Shown here: positions 15,480 through 22,197 of the stretch, piece after piece | Layout: each line of letters starts with the position of its first letter | Position numbering within the stretch: the first letter of the stretch is position 1 | Source of the DNA: Ponticaulis profundi | GTDB taxonomy: Bacteria; Pseudomonadota; Alphaproteobacteria; Caulobacterales; Hyphomonadaceae | Assembly (NCBI RefSeq): GCF_042659465.1 | Contig: NZ_JBHSSW010000008.1 | Location: forward strand, 37,755-101,754 | Length of the DNA stretch: 64,000 bases | Direction: 5' to 3' | Notes under the pieces: model-generated | Told to the model about the DNA's origin: nothing | Database searches by the model: none | Seen by the model: only the letters and a program-made list of their open reading frames with translations | Translations under genes and position numbers: made by a program

Positions 15480-15727
15480 TGAGCGACCTCTTCTACATCG
15501 TTGTCAGCGATGAGCGCGGACCCAGCTCATATCCGCATCGGCATTACACGCTGACTGCCGCGCAGACAGAAGCAAAACGGCTCGCCCGTGAAAATCGGGG
15601 CGTGAAGTTCTTTGTCATGGCGTCACTTGGTCATGCCTTCGAGGCGGATGCGGGATGGGAGGACGGAGCAATGCTTCGGGAAATCCATAGGCTGCGCAAG
15701 ATCAATGAAGACGAGATACCGTTCTGA
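15479..15727 (+). CDS. Hypothetical phage protein
   Basis: An 82-residue protein beginning MSDLFYIVVSDERGPSSYPH. Its composition suggests a small alpha/beta fold. It overlaps recT by one base and the HNH gene by one base. No family recognised. Confidence 0.65.
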   Translation: MSDLFYIVVSDERGPSSYPHRHYTLTAAQTEAKRLARENRGVKFFVMASLGHAFEADAGWEDGAMLREIHRLRKINEDEIPF

Positions 15728-16116
15728 TGACCAAAGCCGTAAAGAGAAAGGCCCTATCTCGTCGAGAGTTCGGCCTGCTGATTATCCAGCAAGAGGGCAA
15801 GTGCGGCTGCGGTTGTGAGCAGAAGCTCGACTTCACAGAGCCTCGCCGCGTCATTGATGAGCACCTGATTGCATTGGATCTGGGCGGAACAAACGATCTC
15901 GATAACCGGGCTCTGTATCGCTCCGAATGCGCGAGAAGCAAGACGAATGATGAAGCTGCCCTGATTGCCAAGGGGCGCCGGATAAGGGGCGAACAAGGAT
16001 CGCAGAACGCCCGTCGTGATCGGCGCAAGGAGCGAGGACTCCCCGGCATACCGCAGCCCAAGATCAGCCCGCTTTCAAAGAAACACCCGAACTACAGAAA
16101 GGCGAAATGGATATGA
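15727..16116 (+). CDS. Small HNH-type nuclease
   Basis: The 129-residue protein has the core of a phage HNH nuclease: GKCGCGCEQKL (zinc knuckle), VIDEHLIALDLGGTNDLDN and ALYRSECARSKTNDE. The usual catalytic DH appears as DEH, and the second zinc pair seems reduced to one cysteine. The basic C-terminus fits DNA binding. Likely processing or host-DNA cleavage during phage growth. Confidence 0.75.
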   Translation: MTKAVKRKALSRREFGLLIIQQEGKCGCGCEQKLDFTEPRRVIDEHLIALDLGGTNDLDNRALYRSECARSKTNDEAALIAKGRRIRGEQGSQNARRDRRKERGLPGIPQPKISPLSKKHPNYRKAKWI

Positions 16117-16280
16117 CACCCGCTCAACAAATCGTTGAAGAGGCGTTCAACAGCTTCGATGACTGGAAGAATTCCGAGCTTTGCCCGGATCCAGACGAAG
16201 ACATCTTCTTACTGGTCGACATTTACAGCGAGGATTGCCGCCAAGGTAATTGGCCGCTGAAAGAGGAGTCCACCCAATGA
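16113..16280 (+). CDS. Small acidic protein
   Basis: A 55-residue acidic protein beginning MTPAQQIVEEAFNSFDDWKN. Its ATG overlaps the HNH gene stop (ATGA) and its stop overlaps the next start, so it fills the only gap in the operon. An ATG two codons upstream (16107) is an alternative. Function unknown. Confidence 0.6.
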   Translation: MTPAQQIVEEAFNSFDDWKNSELCPDPDEDIFLLVDIYSEDCRQGNWPLKEESTQ

Positions 16281-16540
16281 CCCTTAACCTTGACCGTATA
16301 GAGAGAGACGCGCGGGAAGGCTCCGCGGACCCAGCAACAACCCTTGCCCTTATAGGTGAGGTGAGACGGTTGCGGGAGCTAATGGCTCATTTTGATGAGG
16401 CCGTAGACGAAATTTTGAGAAGCCGTCCGCATTTCGAGGCCGGTAAAACTTACACTGTTTCATTCGAGCTTCCGATTGATGGAAAGCACTTGGAAGAGAT
16501 GCGCCAAGCCCTTGGAGATACAAATGACCCTAAATCTTGA
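16277..16540 (+). CDS. Hypothetical phage protein (paralogue A)
   Basis: The 87-residue protein begins MTLNLDRIERDAREG and carries LIGEVRRLRELM in the middle. The next gene begins MTLNLEPIKARA and carries LIAEVERLRKKLD, so the two look like diverged copies. It is helical and acidic. Function unknown. Confidence 0.65.
   Translation: MTLNLDRIERDAREGSADPATTLALIGEVRRLRELMAHFDEAVDEILRSRPHFEAGKTYTVSFELPIDGKHLEEMRQALGDTNDPKS
16504..16517 (+). repeat. Ribosome-binding repeat, copy 1
   Basis: CCAAGCCCTTGGAG overlaps the end of the gene at 16277 and places GGAG six bases before the ATG at 16524. The same 14 bases recur at 16796-16809 at the same distance from the next start. The core CCAAGCCCTTGG is an inverted repeat. 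Confidence 0.7.
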
Positions 16541-16826
16541 ACCGATAAAAGCACGGGCCGCTGAGCTTGATGTGTATCTTCAGAAGCGCCGGAAGCGTTC
16601 CGGGTGGTCTGATATAATCCACGCTCTGGATGGAATTGAGCACGAACTTGTTGAGGCCGACATTGAGCTGATACCAGCCCTTATTGCTGAGGTAGAGCGG
16701 TTGCGAAAGAAGCTCGATATGGCTGAAGCCAAGATATGCGACTGTGACGGGATGTTTGATCCTAACGAGTTTTACGGCGACCTCGGGGATTCCCACCAAG
16801 CCCTTGGAGGCACCAATGAAAGCTGA
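16524..16826 (+). CDS. Hypothetical phage protein (paralogue B)
   Basis: The 100-residue protein begins MTLNLEPIKARAAELD and resembles the previous gene at its start and in the LIAEVERLRKKL helix. Its C-terminal 30 residues contain CDCDG and acidic residues and are not shared. GGAG six bases upstream lies in the repeated 14-base element. Function unknown. Confidence 0.65.
   Translation: MTLNLEPIKARAAELDVYLQKRRKRSGWSDIIHALDGIEHELVEADIELIPALIAEVERLRKKLDMAEAKICDCDGMFDPNEFYGDLGDSHQALGGTNES
16796..16809 (+). repeat. Ribosome-binding repeat, copy 2
   Basis: This is an exact copy of the element at 16504-16517, again with GGAG six bases before an ATG (16816). The two copies are 292 bases apart, one before each of two consecutive genes. 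Confidence 0.7.
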
Positions 16827-17163
16827 AGAGATTCTGAGGGGTTCCTTTAAAAGCTTGATTGAAGCAATAGCCAAGAACCCAGAATGGCTTAAGCCGCCGT
16901 ACAATCATCTTATAGACGACTGGTCGTATGATACTGGCCGCGCCCTCCGCAACTCCGGACTTCTTCTGGAATGGAAGACAGATATGGAGAATGCGCCGAA
17001 TGATAAGCCCGTAGTTCTATACGACAAACGGGACGGGACGCATGTTTCTGCGGAATGGGATGAAGGATACAATGGTTACAATTGGGCAACGCTGGATGGC
17101 CTCTATTACCATTCCGCCCAATTCACCCACTACGCTATTATCTCAACAGAAGGAGTGGGGTGA
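16816..17163 (+). CDS. Hypothetical phage protein
   Basis: The 115-residue protein begins MKAEEILRGSFKSLIEAIAK. The second half (PVVLYDKRDGTHVSAEWDEG, then YHSAQFTHYAI) resembles small phage proteins of the DUF551 kind, in which a W..... D.THW-type strand occurs; this match is by eye. It uses the second ribosome-binding repeat. Confidence 0.6.
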   Translation: MKAEEILRGSFKSLIEAIAKNPEWLKPPYNHLIDDWSYDTGRALRNSGLLLEWKTDMENAPNDKPVVLYDKRDGTHVSAEWDEGYNGYNWATLDGLYYHSAQFTHYAIISTEGVG

Positions 17164-17381
17164 TGAGCGGGCTTGCATCATTATTTCTTCTTATGGTCGG
17201 CATTTCGGCAATGCTTACCGCAATATTGAACATAGAAACTCCATATAAGCACTTCGATAGAAAGCTAGACAAAAAGATAGGTGTTACGATTCTAAGTATA
17301 TTGTTCACCGTTGGTGGCTTAGCTACGGCCATTTTTTTTGGACCGGCGTTTGATTTTCTGGCGAGTATCACAAATGGCTGA
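17163..17381 (+). CDS. Small two-helix membrane protein
   Basis: A 72-residue protein with hydrophobic segments at residues 2-20 and 43-66 separated by a basic loop (YKHFDRKLDKKIG). Start ATG at 17163 overlaps the previous stop. Function unknown; exclusion or a membrane anchor is possible. Confidence 0.6.
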   Translation: MSGLASLFLLMVGISAMLTAILNIETPYKHFDRKLDKKIGVTILSILFTVGGLATAIFFGPAFDFLASITNG

Positions 17382-17811
17382 CCTCGCCACCCTTCTCTCC
17401 CGTCTCTCAACAGTAGACGAGAACACAGGTCGTGAAGAGCTGGCAGAGCTTGGAGCGCAGGTGCTTACGCTGGTGAGTGGTGCATATCATTTTCCATCGC
17501 CCATAGGTCCGATTAGGAAAAATGAAACAAGGAGCGGCGGGCAGAAGGTCAACAACCCCGTCACCGATCTGAATGCCGTAAAGGCGCTTGAGCGGGAGTA
17601 TGCACCAGCTCAATGGACGCTGGAGTCTGCGAGATTGACTAAATGGACCGATGGATCGGAGTGGGTAGGCGCTGATTCCTACTATCACGCTGGCATCAAG
17701 ACGGCCTCTGAGGAATATTCCTATATTGATACGTTCTGGTCCGAAGCCGAAACCGAAGAAGCCGCCCGCTGTATGGCCCTTCTGAAAGCAAGGGAGGCGC
17801 AGGAAAAATGA
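17374..17811 (+). CDS. Hypothetical phage protein
   Basis: The 145-residue protein has a helical N-terminus (MADLATLLSRLS) and an aromatic acidic C-terminal half. No family is recognised. The ATG overlaps the end of the membrane protein gene (ATGGCTGA). Amino acid composition is similar to its neighbours. Confidence 0.62.
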   Translation: MADLATLLSRLSTVDENTGREELAELGAQVLTLVSGAYHFPSPIGPIRKNETRSGGQKVNNPVTDLNAVKALEREYAPAQWTLESARLTKWTDGSEWVGADSYYHAGIKTASEEYSYIDTFWSEAETEEAARCMALLKAREAQEK

Positions 17812-18014
17812 GCGCGCTGCCTGACATCAAGTGGATCACCAAGGCGGTCGCTCTGTGCGACAAGCACAAGGCTCGCATTGAGCTGCCTGATGGGACGGTA
17901 ATTGAGCCGGTCTCACTTGACCTGAAAGAAATAACGCATGCTGATCCTTCAGAGGCTGAGGGAGCAAGCATTCATGACCTTGCGGAGACGATCCGTGGCA
18001 CTGCCGGGAACTAG
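17808..18014 (+). CDS. Hypothetical protein upstream of integrase
   Basis: A 68-residue protein beginning MSALPDIKWITKAVALCDKH. Small genes overlapping the integrase start in alphaproteobacterial prophages often encode conserved proteins of this type. The position would suit an excisionase, but no helix-turn-helix is evident. Confidence 0.6.
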   Translation: MSALPDIKWITKAVALCDKHKARIELPDGTVIEPVSLDLKEITHADPSEAEGASIHDLAETIRGTAGN

Positions 18015-19035
18015 ACGCATATTCACCCCCCGAAAGGGCGGCATGCACCTTCACTGGTATATGCAGCCCAATGATGGGCTTGGCGCTTTGTGGTCATGCA
18101 AGGGGAATGATAAAGCCCATTGTGAACGCATAGAGGCGGAGCAGGCGGAGAGGATCGCCGCAGCGTACCTGGAGCGCAAAAAGGGCGCACCGGCGCGCGG
18201 GCGCCTGAATTGGTTAGTGTACCGATACAAAAACAGCGCCGCCTATCAGAATATTGCCGCCAGCACCCGGCGGAATTGGAACGCGCATTTTGACCTGATC
18301 CTGCCGCGTTTTGGTGCATGCACCTTTGCTCAGATCGAGCGCCGGGGGTTTCGCTCCGAGGTCCGAGAATACCGTGACACGATGGCCGACACACCGCGCA
18401 AGGCTGACATGTTCATTCAGGTCTTTTCCAGACTTCTCTCATGGGCGGTGGATGAGGAGCATATTGCACGCAATCCGATCACCAGCATGGGGAAACTGAC
18501 CGCACCCCGACAGCATGCAGAAGAAATATGGATGCCACACGAGGTCTCGCGCTTTCTCGGTGATGATAAGATTTCGCAACACATCAAGAATGCGTTTGAG
18601 CTATTATTCCTGACTGGCCTTCGTCCCGTCGATGCCGTTTCGCTGATGTGGAACGAGGTGAAATCAGACCGAGTCGTGAAGCCAACCAGCAAGTCAAAGT
18701 TTCAGATATCTGCCGTAATCCCGCGTGCGGAACGCCTCAACATGCTGATTGACCGCATTCCGCGCGATTCCGTCTATGTCCTGACCACCGCCAAAGGGAC
18801 GCCATGGAGCGGCACGGACGCCTTGTCACAAGCCATTCAGAAGCATGCCAAACGATTGAAGATCGATCGCCGCACATACGACCTGCGCGGATCGGCTGTC
18901 ACCTACGCCATGGCTCGCGGAATGAGCGTCTATGACATTGCAAAGCAAATGGCTTGGTCTGTCTCCGAAGTGGAGAAGATTATCGACACATACTGCGATG
19001 CCGAGACTGTATTAAACGTGCGAACAATGTTTTGA
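17995..19035 (+). CDS. Tyrosine recombinase (phage integrase)
   Basis: The 346-residue enzyme has an N-terminal SAM-like core-binding domain and a C-terminal catalytic domain. Seen are Arg210 (LTGLRPVD), lysine in SKSKF, Arg298 (YDLRGSAVT) and Tyr333 (IIDTYC). The usual HxxR histidine is Tyr295 and the usual GHS box reads AWS; tryptophan at the second place is common in this family, tyrosine at the first less so. I chose GTG at 17995, with GGAG seven bases upstream; an ATG at 17974 would overlap the previous gene further. It should catalyse insertion at the tRNA-Gly found immediately downstream. Confidence 0.93.
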   Translation: MALPGTRRIFTPRKGGMHLHWYMQPNDGLGALWSCKGNDKAHCERIEAEQAERIAAAYLERKKGAPARGRLNWLVYRYKNSAAYQNIAASTRRNWNAHFDLILPRFGACTFAQIERRGFRSEVREYRDTMADTPRKADMFIQVFSRLLSWAVDEEHIARNPITSMGKLTAPRQHAEEIWMPHEVSRFLGDDKISQHIKNAFELLFLTGLRPVDAVSLMWNEVKSDRVVKPTSKSKFQISAVIPRAERLNMLIDRIPRDSVYVLTTAKGTPWSGTDALSQAIQKHAKRLKIDRRTYDLRGSAVTYAMARGMSVYDIAKQMAWSVSEVEKIIDTYCDAETVLNVRTMF

Positions 19036-19057
19036 TTAAAAAGGAGAAAAAACGAGC

Positions 19058-19207
19058 ATGTCTGATAACCAAATCATTGATTCAATTGGAAAAACGTGTG
19101 CTTGGAAGGCTGCCGTTCTACCATTGAACTATACCCGCTCAGAGAGCCGACGTTACTCGCGCGAAGCGCCAGTGACGTCAAGAGTAATATCTCATCTGTG
19201 CCGATAA
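19058..19207 (+). CDS. Small ORF reading across attR
   Basis: An ATG with a strong AAGGAG upstream opens a 49-residue frame beginning MSDNQIIDSIGKTCAWKAAV. It starts in phage DNA, passes through the truncated tRNA and ends in host DNA. In the free phage the frame would continue into different sequence beyond attP, so the integrated form is a chimeric product. Whether either form is functional is unknown. Confidence 0.4.
   Translation: MSDNQIIDSIGKTCAWKAAVLPLNYTRSESRRYSREAPVTSRVISHLCR
19101..19138 (-). other. attR: 5' half of tRNA-Gly(TCC)
   Basis: Read on the minus strand, the 38 bases start GCGGGTATAGTTCAATGG and continue through the D-arm and anticodon loop CTTCCAA. They then change abruptly after the first bases of the 3' anticodon stem. 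No T-loop or acceptor 3' strand follows. The sequence is thus the 5' half of tRNA-Gly with anticodon TCC, cut in the anticodon arm at the edge of the prophage. The 3' half, and perhaps a restored gene, must lie at the left end outside the window. Confidence 0.85.
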
Positions 19208-19211
19208 AGTT

Positions 19212-19814
19212 TCAAGGCCTGAAATCTTTTTTCTCGGCCTGCGGCTCGTAGCTCATTAAAAACTCGAACGGATAAACAACATTGGGCATGCGCACTGGCT
19301 TCCCATTCTTCATGCGCGGCTCAAACTGGAGTGAATAGACGGCGTTCTCGGCTGACCGGACAAATCCCTCATGCGTGCAATCCGCCTTCGCACCGGGTTC
19401 AACAACCCCCTGCGCATCGACAGAGAATCTAACCTCGCACTTTCCTTCTACCCCTTTCTGGGCCAGCTCTTTTGGGTAAACCGCTTGTTTTGGGTAATTC
19501 AGCGGTTGCACATACTGCCCCTCAGCCACACTCGTTCCTGGTAGCAAGACTGATGCTGTCAGCCCTGCCAAAACGGCCAGTGAGCTCCCTATGCCTGTTT
19601 TCACCGGATTTCTGATAAGTTTCATCGCAACATCCTTTGCAAGATTTTTAAGTTTCATGCTGCGGGAACGACGAAGATAAGCATCAATGAACTCTCTGAG
19701 GACTTCACTGGCAGTCACACCATTCTCTTCACAAGCCTTCATAAAGCTCGACTTTTTTGAGTGCGTGAGCCGAATTTCCAGCTGAGTTGATTTCTTTTCA
19801 GGATAGTTTGGCAT
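19212..19814 (-). CDS. Ribbon-helix-helix/TonB C-terminal fusion
   Basis: The 200-residue protein combines three parts. Residues 10-50 form a ribbon-helix-helix-like segment (TQLEIRLTHSKKSSFMKAC, then TASEVLREFIDAYL). Residues 75-97 are one membrane helix ending in TSVAEG. Residues 105-190 are a TonB C-terminal domain (YPKELAQKGVEGKCEVRFSV, then SLQFEPRMKNGKPV). No proline-rich periplasmic spacer is visible. It may energise outer-membrane receptors, with the cytoplasmic end binding DNA or ExbB-like partners. AAGGA lies upstream of the ATG. It is the first host gene beyond attR. Confidence 0.8.
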   Translation of the reverse strand: MPNYPEKKSTQLEIRLTHSKKSSFMKACEENGVTASEVLREFIDAYLRRSRSMKLKNLAKDVAMKLIRNPVKTGIGSSLAVLAGLTASVLLPGTSVAEGQYVQPLNYPKQAVYPKELAQKGVEGKCEVRFSVDAQGVVEPGAKADCTHEGFVRSAENAVYSLQFEPRMKNGKPVRMPNVVYPFEFLMSYEPQAEKKDFRP

Positions 19815-20115
19815 CAGCTTTCATCCTTTCTCGGCAGCATGGCAAAGTCTGTCGTTTAGATACGGGATTGAAAGCGAAACCGCGCCGAGACGCCAGAACT
19901 TTCGTGTCCAGACGTTGTTTTTTAAAGATTATTTGAAAATATCCGCTAGGAATTGCGCTTGTTTTTCGCGAAATGAAATGGAGCGGCGTTCACAACCGGA
20001 AGCCATCTGAATACAGATCACTAACATTCTACGGCAGACCTGCCGCCGGGCTTTAGCCCGCCTGCCGGAGCCGCTGCGCGGCGTGAGGCAAAAATCAAAT
20101 ACAATTTGCGTGGAA
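19815..20115. other. Intergenic region with GC-rich hairpins
   Basis: About 300 bases between the TonB-like gene and tRNA-Tyr contain no convincing gene. The right third holds a GC-rich cruciform described separately; the left part is AT-richer and should hold the promoter of the TonB-like gene. Confidence 0.5.
20032..20082. repeat. GC-rich palindromic element
   Basis: Nested inverted repeats are visible: CGGCAG/CTGCCG (20032-20037 with 20062-20067) enclosing CGGGC-TTTA-GCCCG (20047-20060), then GCCGC-TGC-GCGGC (20070-20082). It resembles a repetitive extragenic palindrome, but a second copy is not seen in this window. Confidence 0.45.
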
Positions 20116-20136
20116 AATTGATCCTCTGGATCAATT
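20116..20136 (-). terminator. Hairpin downstream of tRNA-Tyr
   Basis: On the minus strand AATTGATCC and GGATCAATT form a perfect nine-base stem with a three-base loop, then TTCC. It lies 14 bases after the tRNA-Tyr 3' end and is probably its terminator, though the T tract is short. Confidence 0.55.
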
Positions 20137-20149
20137 CTACCGTCGCAAA

Positions 20150-20234
20150 TGGTGGAGGGGGCTGGATTCGAACCAGCGTACGCTATGCGGGCAGATTTAC
20201 AGTCTGCTGCCTTTAACCACTCGGCCACCCCTCC
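20150..20234 (-). tRNA. tRNA-Tyr (GTA)
   Basis: The 85-base minus-strand sequence starts GGAGGGGTGGCCGAGTGG, has the anticodon loop CTGTAAA (anticodon GTA), a long variable arm, the T-loop GGTTCGAATCC and an encoded CCA. The acceptor strands GGAGGGG and CCCCTCC pair fully. The long variable arm confirms a class II tRNA. Confidence 0.98.
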
Positions 20235-20267
20235 GCCTCAAAACCAATTGTCAGTTTGACGACGGTA

Positions 20268-21098
20268 ATGTCCCGGTCCAATAAGACGAAAATTCATTCG
20301 GCCAATCAACTCGGAAGCGGTCTTATAGTGACGAAGAATAGCGGACGCAACCGTCCATTTCACAAGAATGCAAAAAAGTCTGACCGGAATATGCCATCAG
20401 ACGAAATCTGGCTCTGGGGAACCCACGCTGTTTCCGCTGCCCTGGCGAACAAGCGCCGAAAATTCCTGCGCCTGGTTGCAACGCGCAACGCAATGACGCG
20501 TCTGCCAGACATTTCTTCCCGTCAGATCACTGTCGAAGAGATGTCCCCGAAAGATATCGACCATCTTCTGCCGCGCGATTCGGTTCATCAGGGAATCGCG
20601 GCGCTCGTCGCCCCCCTGCCCGATCTGACCATCGACGATATATTGGACGAAAATCGTATCGTTGTCTTCGACCAGCTGACGGATCCCCATAATATCGGCG
20701 CGATTTTCCGCTCCGCCTCTGCATTCGGGTTCAGCGCCGCTGTCCTGCAGACGCGGAACGTACCACCCCTCACGGGTATTGCGCTCAAAACTGCGGCCGG
20801 AGCGATTGAAACCGTACGGGAAGTCCGTGTCGTCAATATTTCCCGCGCGATTGAAGCCCTGAACGAGGCGGGCTTTCATACTGTTGGGCTGGATGGTGCC
20901 GGCGACATGCTTCTGGCGGAAGCAGTCTCGGGCTGTGAAAAGCTTGCGATTGTCATCGGCGCAGAAGGCTCTGGCCTTCGTCAGGGGGTAGCGAATGCCT
21001 GCGCCTGTATCGCCAAGATCCCGATCACAAGTGACATGGAAAGCCTGAACGCGTCCAACGCTGCGGCCATCGCCTTCTATGAGTCCTCTCGAAAGTGA
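20268..21098 (+). CDS. rlmB: 23S rRNA 2'-O-methyltransferase (RlmB/TrmH family)
   Basis: The protein is a SpoU/TrmH-type methyltransferase with the deep trefoil-knot motifs: FDQLTDPHNIGAIFRSA (motif 1), VIGAEGSGLR (motif 2) and IPITSDMESLNASNAAAI (motif 3). The RNA-binding N-domain begins at DEIWLWGTHAVSAAL. RlmB modifies G2251 of 23S rRNA; other TrmH family roles are possible but the domain order favours RlmB. The start is uncertain: ATG at 20268 gives 276 residues with a basic extension; GTG at 20328 has a better ribosome site and gives 256. It is divergent from tRNA-Tyr. Confidence 0.88.
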   Translation: MSRSNKTKIHSANQLGSGLIVTKNSGRNRPFHKNAKKSDRNMPSDEIWLWGTHAVSAALANKRRKFLRLVATRNAMTRLPDISSRQITVEEMSPKDIDHLLPRDSVHQGIAALVAPLPDLTIDDILDENRIVVFDQLTDPHNIGAIFRSASAFGFSAAVLQTRNVPPLTGIALKTAAGAIETVREVRVVNISRAIEALNEAGFHTVGLDGAGDMLLAEAVSGCEKLAIVIGAEGSGLRQGVANACACIAKIPITSDMESLNASNAAAIAFYESSRK

Positions 21099-21121
21099 TA
21101 GGTCACTAGCACTTTCTCCCT

Positions 21122-21137
21122 ACGTCAATATTGACGT
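21122..21137. promoter_or_regulatory. Perfect 16-base palindrome upstream of SDR gene
   Basis: ACGTCAATATTGACGT is fully self-complementary and lies about 80 bases before the SDR start codon. Its size suits the operator of a dimeric regulator such as a TetR-type protein, but no regulator gene is adjacent. Confidence 0.5.
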
Positions 21138-21217
21138 TCGAGACCCGCAATGTTGCATAGCTGGGTCTATTATAAGAACGACACAATCGGGACGTCATCC
21201 ACAAGGAAGGAAAATTT

Positions 21218-22135
21218 ATGTCCGAGATTCGATTTGATGGAAAAACCGCAATCGTCACGGGCGCCGGCGGTGGTCTTGGCCGTTGCCACGCACTCGAACT
21301 TGCGCGCCGCGGTGCCAATGTTGTCGTCAACGACCTCGGCGGTTCGGTTGACGGTTCCGGTGGCAATTCTGAAGCCGCAGAAAAGGTCGTCGAAGAGATC
21401 AAGGCGCTTGGCGGCAAGGCCATCGCTAACGGATCGTCGGTCACGGATGACAAGGGCGTCCAGAAGATGATCGACGATACGATGAATGAGTTCGGTCGCA
21501 TTGACATCATCATCGCCAACGCTGGCATTCTGCGCGACAAGTCCTTCACAAAAATGGGCATGGATGATTTTGAACTCGTCGTCGACGTTCATCTGATGGG
21601 CTCTGTGAAGCCAATCAAGGCGGCTTGGGAAATCATGAAAGAGCAGCAATACGGCCGCCTGGTCGTCACGACCTCTTCAACCGGCCTGTACGGCAATTTC
21701 GGCCAGACCAATTACGGTGCAGCAAAGCTCGGCCTGGTTGGCTTCATGAACTCCATCAAGCAGGAAGGTGCGAAGTACAACATCAAATGTAACGCGGTCT
21801 GCCCGGTTGCTGCAACGCGCATGACTGAAAGCATCATGCCACCAGCAATGCTGGAAGCGCTGAAGCCTGAATACGTCACACCAGGCGTGATGAACCTCGT
21901 CAAGGAAGACGCACCAACTGGCATGGTTCTCTCCGCAGCTGCTGGTGCTTTCTCCATGTCTCAGATCCGCGAGACCAAAGGCGCATTCGTGGGTACGGGT
22001 GATGCTCTGACCGCCGAAGCCGTTGCTGCGAAATGGGATCAGATCACCGATGACTCCACCATGACTCACTTTGAGCAAGGTGGCGGCCACACAGGCAACT
22101 TTATCAACCTGATCAAAGAAGCGACAGGCGGCTAA
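21218..22135 (+). CDS. Short-chain dehydrogenase (MFE-type 3-hydroxyacyl-CoA dehydrogenase-like)
   Basis: The 305-residue protein is a classical SDR with GAGGGLGR (residues 15-22), NNAG-equivalent IIANAG, and catalytic Ser/Tyr/Lys in TTSSTGLYGNFGQTNYGAAK (about residues 149-168). The insertion NDLGGSVDGSGGNSEAAEKV after the cofactor loop is typical of the dehydrogenase unit of peroxisomal multifunctional enzyme type 2, which oxidises (R)-3-hydroxyacyl-CoA. A role in fatty acid or sterol side-chain beta-oxidation is likely. AAGGA lies upstream of the ATG and a palindromic operator candidate precedes the gene. Confidence 0.88.
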   Translation: MSEIRFDGKTAIVTGAGGGLGRCHALELARRGANVVVNDLGGSVDGSGGNSEAAEKVVEEIKALGGKAIANGSSVTDDKGVQKMIDDTMNEFGRIDIIIANAGILRDKSFTKMGMDDFELVVDVHLMGSVKPIKAAWEIMKEQQYGRLVVTTSSTGLYGNFGQTNYGAAKLGLVGFMNSIKQEGAKYNIKCNAVCPVAATRMTESIMPPAMLEALKPEYVTPGVMNLVKEDAPTGMVLSAAAGAFSMSQIRETKGAFVGTGDALTAEAVAAKWDQITDDSTMTHFEQGGGHTGNFINLIKEATGG

Positions 22136-22156
22136 GGCGCTCGCAACAAATGCGAG

Positions 22157-22188
22157 AAAAAGGCGGCTATCAACAGCCGCCTTTTTTG
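22157..22188 (+). terminator. Bidirectional rho-independent terminator
   Basis: AAGGCGGCT and AGCCGCCTT form a nine-base stem flanked by A and T runs, between the SDR gene and the convergent PepSY gene. It can stop transcription from both sides. Confidence 0.9.
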
Positions 22189-22197
22189 TTTCAACGC

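Larger units (their letters stand above)
1..19138. mobile_element. Lambda-like prophage (left part outside window)
   Basis: The stretch holds integrase, CI- and Cro-type regulators on either side of a shared operator region, a RecE/RecT recombination pair, primase, helicase and a DnaA-like protein, and a holin-like gene, in dense operons with ATGA overlaps. Its layout mirrors lambda: Cro and replication genes run leftward, repressor plus recombination and integration genes run rightward. No capsid, terminase or tail gene is visible, so the late genes should lie beyond position 1. The right end is set by a truncated tRNA-Gly at 19101-19138 just after the integrase. The coding region looks intact, with no obvious frameshifts, so the phage may still be functional; that is inference. 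Confidence 0.93.

Noticed and set aside
19929..20228. Leftward 99-codon frame starting MAEWLKAADC
   Set aside because: Its first part is a translation of the tRNA-Tyr gene on the same strand, a common artefact; the rest lies in non-coding DNA.
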